Shown here: in pieces, positions 1 through 7,824 of the stretch
Layout: every line of letters begins with the position of its first letter
How positions within the stretch are numbered: the stretch's first letter is position 1
Assembly (NCBI RefSeq): GCF_041262585.1
Contig: NZ_JBGCBZ010000019.1
Span: 62,001 to 126,000, forward strand
Source: JAOEGB01 sp041262585
Lineage (GTDB): Bacteria > Actinomycetota > Actinomycetes > Streptosporangiales > Streptosporangiaceae
Direction: 5' to 3'
Length of the DNA: 64,000 nucleotides
The notes under the pieces: model-generated
Told to the model about the DNA's origin: nothing
Database searches by the model: none
What the model saw: the letters and a program-made list of their open reading frames with translations, nothing else
Position numbers and translations under genes: made by a program

Positions 1-2
1 CC

Positions 3-674
3 TGGGGCCGCGCGTGGGCGAAGGCCCACATCGGGCTCTACATGGTGAACACCATCAAGGTCGTGGCGATCTCCACGTTCCTCACGATGTTGTTCGGCTC
101 GATGGCCGCCTACGTGCTGGCGAGGTACACCTTCTTCGGCAACCGGGCGATCTATCTGCTGTTCGTCTCCGGCCTGTCGTTCCCGGTGTTCCTCGCCCTC
201 GCCCCGCTGTGGCTGACGATGAAGAACCTCGGCCTGCTCGGCACGCACACCGGTCTGGTCATCGTCTACGTGGCCTACTCGATGCCGTTCACGGTGTTCT
301 TCCTCACCGCGTTCTTCAAAACGCTGCCGACCTCGGTCGGCGAAGCCGCGATGATGGACGGCTGCTCGCACACCCGCACGTTCTTCCAGATCATGCTGCC
401 GATGGCCAAGCCCGGCCTGATCAGCATCACGATCTTCAACGTGCTCGGCCAGTGGAACCAGTACCTGCTGCCGATCGTGCTGCTGCCCGGTGACGCCCAG
501 GACAAGTGGCTGATCACCCAGGGCGTCGCGAACATCTCAACCAACGCCGGCTACGAGGCCGACTGGGCCGGGCTGTTCGCCGCCCTGAGCATGGCGATCA
601 TCCCGGTGCTGATCGTCTACATCATCTTCCAGCGCCAGATCCAGTCCGGCCTGACCTCGGGTGCGCTCAAGTAA
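3..674 (+). CDS. Carbohydrate ABC transporter permease (MalG/AraQ type), 5'-truncated by window edge
   Basis: Inner-membrane permease of a binding-protein-dependent sugar importer. The frame is open to the window edge (W-G-R-A-W-A-K-A-H-I-G-L-Y before the first Met at base 42), so the Met is internal and the true start lies outside. Several hydrophobic segments are visible, and the cytoplasmic EAA loop reads EAAMMDGCSHTRTFFQIMLP, the contact site for the ATPase. The C-terminus (LTSGALK) is the usual end of MalG-type subunits, which normally sit last in a binding protein-permease-permease set. The substrate cannot be told from this fragment. Family assignment is firm; sugar specificity is unknown. 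Confidence 0.95.
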   Translation, partial: WGRAWAKAHIGLYMVNTIKVVAISTFLTMLFGSMAAYVLARYTFFGNRAIYLLFVSGLSFPVFLALAPLWLTMKNLGLLGTHTGLVIVYVAYSMPFTVFFLTAFFKTLPTSVGEAAMMDGCSHTRTFFQIMLPMAKPGLISITIFNVLGQWNQYLLPIVLLPGDAQDKWLITQGVANISTNAGYEADWAGLFAALSMAIIPVLIVYIIFQRQIQSGLTSGALK

Positions 675-750
675 CCGGGCTCGATAACCGGGCTCGATGA
701 CTGGGCCCGGCTTATGGCGAAGCCTCCGCCTTTCGTGATGTCCTGAAGGC

Positions 751-1008
751 ATGTACGAGGCTTCCGAGTGGCGCCGCGACGGAGAAACCATTCGCCGGAC
801 CGTGACCGCTCCCGACTTCCGTACGGCTATCGCGATCGTCAACGACATCGCCGAGCAGGCCGAGGCGCTGAACCACCACCCCGACATCGACATCCGATGG
901 CGGACCCTGCACCTGGCGCTCACCACACACGATGCGGGCGGCCTCACCGACCTGGACTACAAGCTGGCGGCCCGCATCGACGCCATCGTGGCCGACCACC
1001 AGGCGTAG
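751..1008 (+). CDS. 4a-hydroxytetrahydrobiopterin dehydratase (pterin-4a-carbinolamine dehydratase)
   Basis: An 85-residue protein of the PCD/DCoH family, which dehydrates 4a-carbinolamine tetrahydropterin to recycle the cofactor of aromatic amino acid hydroxylases. The family signature is present: the ALNHHPDIDIRW stretch with the paired histidines and the later LTTHDAGGLTDLDYKLAARID. Length is slightly short of the usual 95-100 residues because the N-terminus begins almost at the first helix. The 76-base gap from the ABC permease and the following convergent gene suggest a single-gene unit. No aromatic hydroxylase is in the window, so the physiological partner is unknown. Confidence 0.9.
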   Translation: MYEASEWRRDGETIRRTVTAPDFRTAIAIVNDIAEQAEALNHHPDIDIRWRTLHLALTTHDAGGLTDLDYKLAARIDAIVADHQA

Positions 1009-1026
1009 CCGCCCGGGCGTGCGGCG

Positions 1027-1869
1027 TCAGGTGAAGAGCGCCGGGGGCGGGACCGGGGAGAGGACCGCGTCGCCGTCCCGGATGGGCGTGGCGCCGGCGA
1101 CGAACTTCACCAGGTCCTCGTCCGACACGCATCTCGCCTGGGTGAGGCCGCCCGCGGCCTTTCTCGTCAGCGGGCCCACCGGCAGCTCCGCCGGTGAGGC
1201 GGCGACGATCAGGTTGCCGAAGCGGCGGCTTCGCAGGACGCCGGGCTCGCCCAGCAGCGCGACGTGCCGGAAGGCCCCCGCGACGGTGGAGACGAGGCGC
1301 CTGGCGAAGGGCAGCCCCCTCCCGTCCGCCACATTGATCACCAGCGTTCCGGTGGGCCGCAGGATCCGGGCGACCTCCGCCATGTACTCCGCCGTGGCCA
1401 GCTCCACCGGCATCGTGGCGCCCGAGAAGGCGTCCAGCACGAAGAGATCGGCCGACCCGTCCGCCAGCCCGGCCGCGGCCGTACGGCCGTCGAGGACGCG
1501 GACCTTCAGCCGGGGAACGGACTTCAGCCGGAGCTGGTCGCGCACGAGCTGCACCAGCCCCGAGTCGGGCTCGACCACGATGTGCCGGGAGCCGGGCCGC
1601 TTGGCGGAGATGTAGCGGGGGATGGTGCAGGCGCCCCCGCCCACGTGCACGGCGTCGAGCGGGCCCTCGGGCAGGCAGTCGATGACGAGGGCGGCGAGCT
1701 GCACGTAGGAGAACTCGAGGTAGGTCGGGTCGGCCAGGTCAACGTAGGACTGGGGGACGCCCTCCACGCTCAGCATCCAGCCGTCCGGCCGGTCGAGGTC
1801 CCGCAGGAGCTCGACCTCGCCGGAGGTCACAGGGTAACGGCCCGGAACCGGCTGTCTCTCCTTTGGCAC
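1027..1869 (-). CDS. Spermidine-synthase-like SAM-dependent methyltransferase-fold protein
   Basis: A 280-residue Rossmann-fold protein of the spermine/spermidine synthase family. It has the nucleotide-binding loop VHVGGGACTIPRY, an acidic VVEPDSGLVQ strand end, and a DLFVLDAFSGATMP segment where polyamine synthases carry a catalytic Asp. The GTG start was chosen because AAAGGAG lies eight bases upstream; the frame is open further upstream but lacks homology. Many actinobacterial members of this group lack proof of polyamine transfer, so the substrate is uncertain. The gene is divergent from the penicillin-binding protein gene, sharing a 63-base promoter interval. Confidence 0.82.
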   Translation of the reverse strand: MPKERQPVPGRYPVTSGEVELLRDLDRPDGWMLSVEGVPQSYVDLADPTYLEFSYVQLAALVIDCLPEGPLDAVHVGGGACTIPRYISAKRPGSRHIVVEPDSGLVQLVRDQLRLKSVPRLKVRVLDGRTAAAGLADGSADLFVLDAFSGATMPVELATAEYMAEVARILRPTGTLVINVADGRGLPFARRLVSTVAGAFRHVALLGEPGVLRSRRFGNLIVAASPAELPVGPLTRKAAGGLTQARCVSDEDLVKFVAGATPIRDGDAVLSPVPPPALFT

Positions 1870-1932
1870 CCTTGCGTCTCCTTTGGCGTGATATAAGGCA
1901 CTCGTACCCTCCACGAGAGGTCCGGCCCCCCG

Positions 1933-3588
1933 ATGACAAACCGTATGCGCAAGCGGGTCCTGCTCGCGCTCATGACGGTCGCGGCCACGATCTTCCTCTC
2001 GGGCGTGCTCGGCCTCATCGTGTCCGCGAGGCAGCGCCCGGCCGCCGCGCCGTTCGAGGCCACGCCCAGCACGCTCTCCGCCGCGCCGTCGGCCACGCCG
2101 GCGAGGACGCTGACCCTGACGGTGGAGGGCTCGCCGGAGGAGACCGCAGCGAGCTACCTGCGGGCATGGGCGTCCGGCGACTACGAGAGCATGCGGGAGA
2201 TGACCGACGAGCCGCCCGCGGACTTCGTCGACCAGCACCGGCAGTTCGAGGAGGCCCTGGACGCCGAGTCCGTACGGCTGACGCCGGGTCAGGCCGTCAA
2301 GACCGGAGACGAAACGGCCGACGTGCCCTTCACCGAGTCGCGGGACATGAAGGGCCACGGTCCCTGGGCGTTCGACTCCATGCTGCATCTCGCCGTGCGG
2401 GACCTCACCTGGAAGGTCGTCTGGAGTCCCGCCGTGCTGCATCCCCGCCTGGCCGAGGGCGGCCACATCGTCAGGTCCACGCCCACCGCTCCTCCCTCGC
2501 GGCTCGTCACCCGCGAGGGCCAGGAGTTCCCCGAGGCGAACGACGCCGAGCCGTACCTCGCGAGCCTCAACCGGAAGCTGCCGGCGCCCGAGGCGGGCAC
2601 GCCCGTCGGATGGGCGGTCGTGGTGGCGAACCCCGGCCAGCCCGAGATCCCGCTCCTCGACTACGCCCCCGCCGCGCCGAAGGGGGTCAGGACGACGATC
2701 GAGTGGCCGGTGCAGGCGTCCGCGGCGCGGGCGCTGGACGGCGTGCAGAACCCCGCCGCGGTCGTGGCGGTGCGGCCGTCGACCGGCGAGATCGTCGCCG
2801 TGGCCGACCGCCTGGGCGACCACAAGGCGTTCGAGCAGAAGTACGCCCCCGGCTCGACGTTCAAGACGATCACCGCGGCGGCGCTGCTCAACGCCGGGAT
2901 GTCCCCGGACGACTCCGTCGAGTGCCCCGCGACCTACACCATCCCGAACGGCCGGCGGATCGACAACTTCCGGGGCGAGGACCACGGCACCATCTCCCTG
3001 CGCGAGGCCTACGCGCTGTCCTGCAACACGACTTTCGCCCGGCTGGCGGTGGAGCGGCTGAACCCGGACGTCCTCGTCGACGAGGCCAGGGCGTTCGGGT
3101 TCGGCGTGCCTCTGGCGACCGGCGCGGGAGGCACCTGCGGCAGCCTGACACGGCCGGAGAACAACGACGGGCTCGCCGAGGACTCATTCGGCCAGGGGAC
3201 GGTCGAGGCGACCCCGCTGTGCATGGCGCTGGTCGCGGCCGCCGTCGAGAGCGGCGTCTGGCGGCCTCCTCACCTGATGCCCACCGGTGCGGGTGACGTG
3301 CCTGGCGACGACCCGCAACCGGAGAGCGTGACGCTGCCCCAGGGAGTGGCGGACGGGCTGCGCGGACTGATGAGCGCGGTCACCACCGACGGCACGGCGG
3401 CCGGGGCTGGGCTGCCGGAGGGCGTCTCCGGCAAGACCGGCACCGCCGAGGACTGGCAGCACGGGGCCGACCACGCCTGGTTCATCGGCTACCGGGGCGA
3501 CCTCGCGTTCGCCGTGTTCGTCGAGCACGGGGGCACCGGACGCAACGCCGCCGTTCCCATCGCCGCCCGCTTCCTCAGCGCTCTGTAA
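1933..3588 (+). CDS. Penicillin-binding protein, MecA-type NTF2-like domain plus transpeptidase
   Basis: A 551-residue class B penicillin-binding protein that cross-links peptidoglycan outside the membrane. It has a single N-terminal membrane anchor (about residues 8-29), an NTF2-like MecA N-terminal domain (about 55-170), then the transpeptidase domain with all three catalytic motifs: S308-T-F-K311, S363-C-N365 and K501-T-G503. Compared with FtsI/PBP2 proteins it is compact and resembles the actinobacterial PbpA-like/PBP2a subgroup. It is encoded alone, divergent from the spermidine-synthase-like gene. Whether it confers reduced beta-lactam affinity cannot be read from the sequence. Confidence 0.93.
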   Translation: MTNRMRKRVLLALMTVAATIFLSGVLGLIVSARQRPAAAPFEATPSTLSAAPSATPARTLTLTVEGSPEETAASYLRAWASGDYESMREMTDEPPADFVDQHRQFEEALDAESVRLTPGQAVKTGDETADVPFTESRDMKGHGPWAFDSMLHLAVRDLTWKVVWSPAVLHPRLAEGGHIVRSTPTAPPSRLVTREGQEFPEANDAEPYLASLNRKLPAPEAGTPVGWAVVVANPGQPEIPLLDYAPAAPKGVRTTIEWPVQASAARALDGVQNPAAVVAVRPSTGEIVAVADRLGDHKAFEQKYAPGSTFKTITAAALLNAGMSPDDSVECPATYTIPNGRRIDNFRGEDHGTISLREAYALSCNTTFARLAVERLNPDVLVDEARAFGFGVPLATGAGGTCGSLTRPENNDGLAEDSFGQGTVEATPLCMALVAAAVESGVWRPPHLMPTGAGDVPGDDPQPESVTLPQGVADGLRGLMSAVTTDGTAAGAGLPEGVSGKTGTAEDWQHGADHAWFIGYRGDLAFAVFVEHGGTGRNAAVPIAARFLSAL

Positions 3589-3658
3589 CGACGGCGGGGA
3601 GATCGGCGCGGGGGCGGGTGGGCCGGAGGCAGGCGTAAGACCGTGCCAGTGACCACCG

Positions 3659-3698
3659 CGCTCGCGAAAGGGCCGCGAACGCGGCCTCACCAGAGCGC
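3659..3698. terminator. Hairpin after the penicillin-binding protein gene
   Basis: A nested inverted repeat: an inner GGCCGCG/CGCGGCC stem with a two-base AA loop and an outer GCGCTC/GAGCGC pair. There is no T-run, as is common in high-GC actinobacteria, so termination is inferred from position 70 bases after the stop codon. Confidence 0.45.
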
Positions 3699-3737
3699 GA
3701 CTATCACGGCCGGCCGGAGCGCCCGCCCGTCCCCGCG

Positions 3738-3862
3738 CCTACGGTGACACAGGGCCTACGGAGGGGAGGACACAGGGCTTACGGCGGGGACTGTGCGCGT
3801 CACGGGGCCTACCGTGCCTACGGCGGGGAGGTGACCGGTGGCGGTCGCGTGGCGTGAGTCAC
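3738..3862. repeat. Degenerate CCTACGG repeats upstream of the hemolysin III gene
   Basis: The spacer holds CCTACGG or one-base variants at 3738, 3755, 3778, 3808 and 3817, in units such as GGGCCTACGGNGGGGA. The same heptamer recurs in the two operator-like copies just downstream (3865 and 3880). No gene is visible in this 311-base spacer; it looks like expanded or decayed operator half-sites. Confidence 0.5.
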
Positions 3863-3897
3863 AACCTACGGTCCCGTAACCTACGGTATCGTAGGTT
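3863..3897 (+). promoter_or_regulatory. Tandem palindromic operator (TetR-like) abutting the hemolysin III start
   Basis: Two copies of AACCTACGG lie 15 bases apart. The downstream copy forms a perfect inverted repeat, AACCTACG-GTAT-CGTAGGTT, ending two bases before the ATG. The upstream copy forms TACGG-TC-CCGTA. Paired palindromes of this size are typical of TetR-family dimers. No tetR gene lies beside it, so the regulator must be encoded elsewhere. The site leaves no room for a ribosome binding site, which suggests a leaderless transcript starting at or near the ATG. Confidence 0.75.
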
Positions 3898-3899
3898 GC

Positions 3900-4580
3900 A
3901 TGACGACGTTCACTGTGGAGCGGATGACCAGCACTGTCGAGCGGGTCACCAAGCCGAAACTCCGTGGATGGTTACACGCGGGCGCGGTGCCCGCGACGCT
4001 GGTGGGCGGGTTCCTGCTCGTGGCGCTCGGGCCGACCCTGCAGGCCCGGCTCGCCTCGGTGATCTACGCGATCACCTCCGGCCTCCTGTTCGGCGTCTCG
4101 GCGGCCTATCACCGCGGCAGGCTGTCGCCGCGGGTGGCCGAGGTGCTGCGCCGCCTCGACCACGCCAACATCTACCTCGTGATCGCGGGCACCTACACGC
4201 CCTTCGCGGTGCTCGCGCTGGACGGGATCGCCCGGGCGGCGGTTCTGTCGGTCATCTGGACCGGCGCGCTCGCCGGGGTGCTGTTCCGGGTGCTGTGGCT
4301 GCGCGCGCCGCGCTGGCTCTACACCGCTCTCTACCTCGGTCTCGGGTGGACCGCCGTGTTCGTCATGCCGCAACTCCTCTCGGGCGCCGGCCTGGCCGCC
4401 GGGATCCTCGTCCTCGTGGGCGGCCTGCTGTACAGCGCGGGAGCCGTCGTGTACGGCCTGCGCCGCCCGGACCCCTCCCCCCGGTGGTTCGGCTTCCACG
4501 AGGTCTTCCACGCCTTCACGCTGGCCGCGTACGTCGTGCAGTACGTCGCCGTGTCCCTGGTCGTGTACGCCGCCGCCTGA
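3900..4580 (+). CDS. Hemolysin III family protein (TrhA/YqfA, PAQR superfamily)
   Basis: A 226-residue polytopic membrane protein with about seven membrane segments. The PAQR metal-site residues are visible: S-x3-H in SAAYHR, LDHANIY in the next helix, and FGFHEVFHAF with two histidines in the last. Bacterial members are linked to membrane-fluidity homeostasis; haemolysis is not a safe inference. The ATG lies two bases from a perfect palindrome, so expression is probably switched by a repressor. An alternative start at the KPKLRGWLHAG segment (about residue 18) would give a more typical length, but the operator position favours the given ATG. Confidence 0.92.
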   Translation: MTTFTVERMTSTVERVTKPKLRGWLHAGAVPATLVGGFLLVALGPTLQARLASVIYAITSGLLFGVSAAYHRGRLSPRVAEVLRRLDHANIYLVIAGTYTPFAVLALDGIARAAVLSVIWTGALAGVLFRVLWLRAPRWLYTALYLGLGWTAVFVMPQLLSGAGLAAGILVLVGGLLYSAGAVVYGLRRPDPSPRWFGFHEVFHAFTLAAYVVQYVAVSLVVYAAA

Positions 4581-4620
4581 GTGGAAATAACCATCTCCCA
4601 TAACGGGAGGAAGTGGGCCG

Positions 4621-5199
4621 ATGCGGGAACTACTCTCCAGCAACTGGTGGCTCCTCGCCCTCAGGGGAGCGCTGGCGATCCTGTTCGGGATCGTCGCCAT
4701 CGTCTGGCCCGGGATCACTCTGCTGGCACTGGTGATCCTGTTCGGCGCCTATGCCATCGTGAACGGCCTCTTCACGCTCGCCCACGCGATCCGCGGCACC
4801 ACCGGCCAGTCGCGGGGCTGGCTCGTCTTCTCCGGCGTCATCAGCCTCATCGCCGGCATCCTGGCGTTCGTCTGGCCCGGGATCACCACGCTGGCACTGC
4901 TACTGGTGATCGCCGCCTGGTTCGTCGTGACCGGGATCTTCGAGATCGTCGGCGCGATCGCCATGCGCAGGCAGATCGAGGGGGAATGGCTGCTGGTCCT
5001 CAGCGGGGTGGTCTCGGTCGTCTTCGGCGTCCTGCTGTTCATCTGGCCGGCCTCCGGGGCCCTGGCGCTCGTCTGGCTGATCGGCGTCTCCGCCATCGTC
5101 TTCGGCGTCTCCCTGCTGATCCTGGCCTTCCGCGTCCGGGGTCTCGGCGGCTCGGCGTACGCAGGTGGGCGGCATGAGGGACCTGCCCCGGTAGTCTGA
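4621..5199 (+). CDS. HdeD family acid-resistance-type membrane protein (DUF308)
   Basis: A 192-residue protein made of three HdeD/DUF308 repeats, each a pair of membrane helices with a W-P-G-I-T or W-P-A motif (IVWPGITLLAL, FVWPGITTLAL, FIWPASGALAL). The family is associated with acid or stress tolerance in enterobacteria; in actinomycetes the role is undefined. AGGAGG-like GGGAGGAAG precedes the ATG. It follows the hemolysin III gene by 40 bases on the same strand, so the two membrane proteins may be co-transcribed from the palindromic promoter. Confidence 0.92.
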   Translation: MRELLSSNWWLLALRGALAILFGIVAIVWPGITLLALVILFGAYAIVNGLFTLAHAIRGTTGQSRGWLVFSGVISLIAGILAFVWPGITTLALLLVIAAWFVVTGIFEIVGAIAMRRQIEGEWLLVLSGVVSVVFGVLLFIWPASGALALVWLIGVSAIVFGVSLLILAFRVRGLGGSAYAGGRHEGPAPVV

Positions 5200-5296
5200 A
5201 AAATGTCCTCCGCTAGACACATCTCAGCGGAAACTATTCACAACCAATGCCGCCCATGAGGGAATCATGTTGTTCCCGGCGTAATGCGGAGGCGAC

Positions 5297-6583
5297 ATGG
5301 ACCCCAGCGCTGTGCACGACGGCCTCGCCCGGCATCTCCTCGTCGACGGCTTCCGGCTGGTGCTCGATCTCGACAGGAGCTCCGGCTCCTGGCTGGTCGA
5401 CATCCGCGACGGCAGGAGATATCTGGACTTCTACACGTTCTTCGGCTCGTCCCCGCTGGGGATGAACCCCTTCGCCGACGATCCCGAGTTCATGGCGCTG
5501 CTCGGCCGGGTGGCGGCCAACAAGCCCGCCAACTCCGACCTCTACACCGTCCACCTGGCCGAGTTCGTCGAGATCTTCCAGCGGGTCCTGGGCGACCCGC
5601 AGCTGCCGCACCTGTTCTTCGTCGAGGGCGGCGCGCTCGCCGTGGAGAACGCGCTCAAGTGCGCCTTCGACTGGAAGAGCCGGTGGAACGAGGCCAACGG
5701 CCGCCATCCGGGCCTCGGCACCAAGGTCCTCCACCTCACCCGCGCCTTCCACGGTCGCAGCGGCTACACGCTCTCGCTGACCAACACCGACCCGGTGAAG
5801 ACCGACCGGTTCCCCAAGTTCGGCTGGCCCAGGATCGACGTCCCCGCCATCCACTTCGGCGACGTGGAGGAGGCCGAGGAGCGCGCCCTGGCGCAGGCCC
5901 GCGAGGCGTTCGGCCGGTTCCGCCACGACATCGCCTGCTTTATCGCGGAGCCCATCCAAGGAGAGGGGGGCGACAACCACATGCGCCCCGAGTTCCTCCA
6001 GGCCATGCAGGCGCTCTGCCATGAGCACGAGGCCCTGTTCGTCATGGACGAGGTGCAGACCGGGGTCGGCATCACCGGCACGCCCTGGGCCTACCAGCAG
6101 CTCGGCCTGGCGCCCGACATCGTGGCCTTTGCCAAGAAGGCCCAGGTGGGCGGCATCATGGCGGGCCGCAGGGTGGACCTGGTGCCCGACAACGTCTTCA
6201 CGGTCAGCGGCCGGATCAACTCCACATGGGGAGGCGGCCTGGTCGACATGGTCCGCGCCCGCCGCATGCTGGAGATCATCGAGCGGGACGAGCTGATCCC
6301 CAGAGCCGCGATCCTGGGGGAGAAGCTGCTCGGCGCGCTCCAGGCGCTGGAGGCCGAGGGCCTCGTGCGGAACGCCAGGGGCCGGGGGCTGATGTGCGCC
6401 TTCGACGTCCCCGACCGGGCTGGGCTGATCTCCGGGCTCCGCGAGAAGCACGGCGTTCTCGTCCTCCCCTGCGGGGAGCGGTCCGTACGGCTACGCCCGG
6501 CCCTGTCCGTGCAGCCCGAGGAGCTGGAGCACGGCCTGGCCGCCCTTCGTCAGGCGCTGGCGAGTGCGCTCGCCACTCCCTGA
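5297..6583 (+). CDS. lat: L-lysine 6-aminotransferase
   Basis: A 428-residue class III PLP aminotransferase that moves the epsilon-amino group of lysine to 2-oxoglutarate, giving allysine (piperideine-6-carboxylate) and glutamate. The opening half (LVDGFRLVLDLDRSSGSWLVD and FFGSSPLGMNP) is characteristic of Lat rather than ornithine or GABA aminotransferases. The PLP lysine is in AFAKKAQVGG (about residue 280), preceded by VMDEVQTGVG with the cofactor Asp. GGAGG precedes the ATG. No beta-lactam cluster or piperideine dehydrogenase is nearby, so it more likely serves lysine catabolism or a stationary-phase role as in mycobacteria. Confidence 0.93.
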   Translation: MDPSAVHDGLARHLLVDGFRLVLDLDRSSGSWLVDIRDGRRYLDFYTFFGSSPLGMNPFADDPEFMALLGRVAANKPANSDLYTVHLAEFVEIFQRVLGDPQLPHLFFVEGGALAVENALKCAFDWKSRWNEANGRHPGLGTKVLHLTRAFHGRSGYTLSLTNTDPVKTDRFPKFGWPRIDVPAIHFGDVEEAEERALAQAREAFGRFRHDIACFIAEPIQGEGGDNHMRPEFLQAMQALCHEHEALFVMDEVQTGVGITGTPWAYQQLGLAPDIVAFAKKAQVGGIMAGRRVDLVPDNVFTVSGRINSTWGGGLVDMVRARRMLEIIERDELIPRAAILGEKLLGALQALEAEGLVRNARGRGLMCAFDVPDRAGLISGLREKHGVLVLPCGERSVRLRPALSVQPEELEHGLAALRQALASALATP

Positions 6584-6632
6584 CCCCGGTGCGGTGACCA
6601 CCGGGACGAGGAGCGGATCTGCGGGTGGGAAC

Positions 6633-6854
6633 CTAGGTGCCCGGGTCGGCTCCGCCGAGCCAGCGGCCGATCGCGGTGACGCGCGATTCGACGCCGAGCT
6701 TGGCGTAGATGCGGTTGACGTGGTTCTTCACGGTCTTCTCACTCAGGAAGAGACGCTGGGCGATCTCGCCATTGGAGTGACCTGTCGCGATCAGCTCCAT
6801 GACTTCGGTCTCCCGTTTGCTCAGCCCCATTCCAGTGCGTTCGTCGACTCTCAT
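6633..6854 (-). CDS. Stand-alone LuxR-type helix-turn-helix protein
   Basis: A 73-residue protein consisting of almost nothing but a LuxR/GerE DNA-binding domain: LSKRETEVMELIATGHSNGEIA with the recognition helix in SEKTVKNHVNRIYAKLGV. There is no receiver, PAS or ligand domain, so it is either constitutive or controlled by abundance, like small GerE-type regulators. It lies convergent to lat with a 49-base gap. Its start is preceded by about 200 bases without a gene up to the tRNA terminator. Target genes cannot be deduced. Confidence 0.82.
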   Translation of the reverse strand: MRVDERTGMGLSKRETEVMELIATGHSNGEIAQRLFLSEKTVKNHVNRIYAKLGVESRVTAIGRWLGGADPGT

Positions 6855-7026
6855 CCGGCCTCCGTCGAAGAGTCAAAGATCGCCGAGGCCCCCGCGCATC
6901 CGGCGTAGCGGTTGTCAGCGAGCATAACCCGCAATATCAACCTTTGGGGGCAATGTGGGCTGACTTGCTTGCGTCAGTGCCATGATTTGCCCGCAAAACG
7001 TCAACAGTCAGGGCCGTAACCAGAAA

Positions 7027-7050
7027 CGGCCGGTCCGAATGGACCGGCCG
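7027..7050 (-). terminator. Rho-independent terminator of tRNA-His
   Basis: A perfect 10-bp stem CGGCCGGTCC/GGACCGGCCG with a four-base loop, followed on the minus strand by TTTCTGG. It lies 11 bases beyond the tRNA 3' end. Confidence 0.8.
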
Positions 7051-7061
7051 CCGCCGCTTGG

Positions 7062-7134
7062 GGTGAGTGATGGGACTTGAACCCACGACATCCAGGACCA
7101 CAACCTGGCGCTCTGCCAGCTGAGCTACACCCAC
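7062..7134 (-). tRNA. tRNA-His (GTG anticodon)
   Basis: The cloverleaf folds on the minus strand: acceptor GTGGGTG/CACTCAC, D-arm with AGCTCAGCTGGCAGAGC, anticodon stem CCAGG/CCTGG with loop TTGTGGT, and T-arm GTGGG-TTCAAGT-CCCAT. The anticodon is GTG. Discriminator C73 and a genomically encoded G at -1 (base 7135) are the identity elements of bacterial tRNA-His. CCA is not encoded. Confidence 0.97.
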
Positions 7135-7206
7135 CATGTCCGCCGCTTGAAGCGGCGTACGAAAGAAGTGTAGCGGCATTCGGGAGGTGTCCGCTCCACC
7201 CTTCCG

Positions 7207-7803
7207 TCAGGATCCGGAGATCGCCTCGGCCACCTCCCGGGCGGTCGCCGAGTCGGGGCCCGGCTGAGGTACGAAGACGGCGGCCCGGTAGTAGCGGAGC
7301 TCCCGGATGCTCTCGGTGATGTCGGCCAGGGCCCGGTGGCCGCCCTGCTTCTCGGGGGAGGCGAAGTAGACCCGCGGATACCACCGGCGGGCCAGTTCCT
7401 TGATCGAGGAGACGTCGATCATGCGGTAGTGCAGGAAGGCGTCCACGGCCGGCATGTCCCGCGCGATGAACGAGCGGTCCGTCGCGATGGAGTTGCCACA
7501 CAGTGGGGCCTTCTTGGGCTCGGGCACATGGGCGCGGATGTAGTCGAGCACGATGGACTCGGCCTCGGCGAGCGTCACCCCGCTCGCCAGCGCCCGCAGC
7601 AGCCCGGAGGCGGTGTGCATCTCGCGCACCACCTCGGACATCTGCGCCAGCGCCTCCGGCGGGGGTTTGATGACGACGTCCACACCCTCGTCCAGCTGGT
7701 TCAGCTCGCCGTCGGTCACCACACAGGCGACCTCGACGAGCGCGTCACGGCCGAGGTCGAGCCCGGTCATCTCACAGTCGATCCAGACCAGCAGGTCAGT
7801 CAT
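7207..7803 (-). CDS. orn: Oligoribonuclease
   Basis: A 198-residue DEDDh 3'-5' exonuclease that degrades 2-5-mer RNAs and pGpG to nucleotides; it is essential in several bacteria and closes cyclic di-GMP breakdown. The four motifs are visible: WIDCEMTGL with D9 and E11, GNSIATDRSFI, and HRALADITES with the catalytic His and Asp. The length matches the family. It starts 21 bases after the stop of the DUF2510 gene, so it is probably the last gene of the kinase-pseudokinase-DUF2510 operon. Confidence 0.97.
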   Translation of the reverse strand: MTDLLVWIDCEMTGLDLGRDALVEVACVVTDGELNQLDEGVDVVIKPPPEALAQMSEVVREMHTASGLLRALASGVTLAEAESIVLDYIRAHVPEPKKAPLCGNSIATDRSFIARDMPAVDAFLHYRMIDVSSIKELARRWYPRVYFASPEKQGGHRALADITESIRELRYYRAAVFVPQPGPDSATAREVAEAISGS

Positions 7804-7824
7804 GCAACAAGCGTAGTAGGGCGG

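Noticed and set aside
1870..2985. A long minus-strand frame running on from the spermidine-synthase-like gene
   Set aside because: It is antisense to the penicillin-binding protein gene, its product is Arg/Gly-rich and without homology, and a good GTG start with AAAGGAG lies at the end of the real gene.
5297..6583. A beta-lactam biosynthesis cluster around lat
   Set aside because: No ACV synthetase, isopenicillin synthase or related gene lies nearby.
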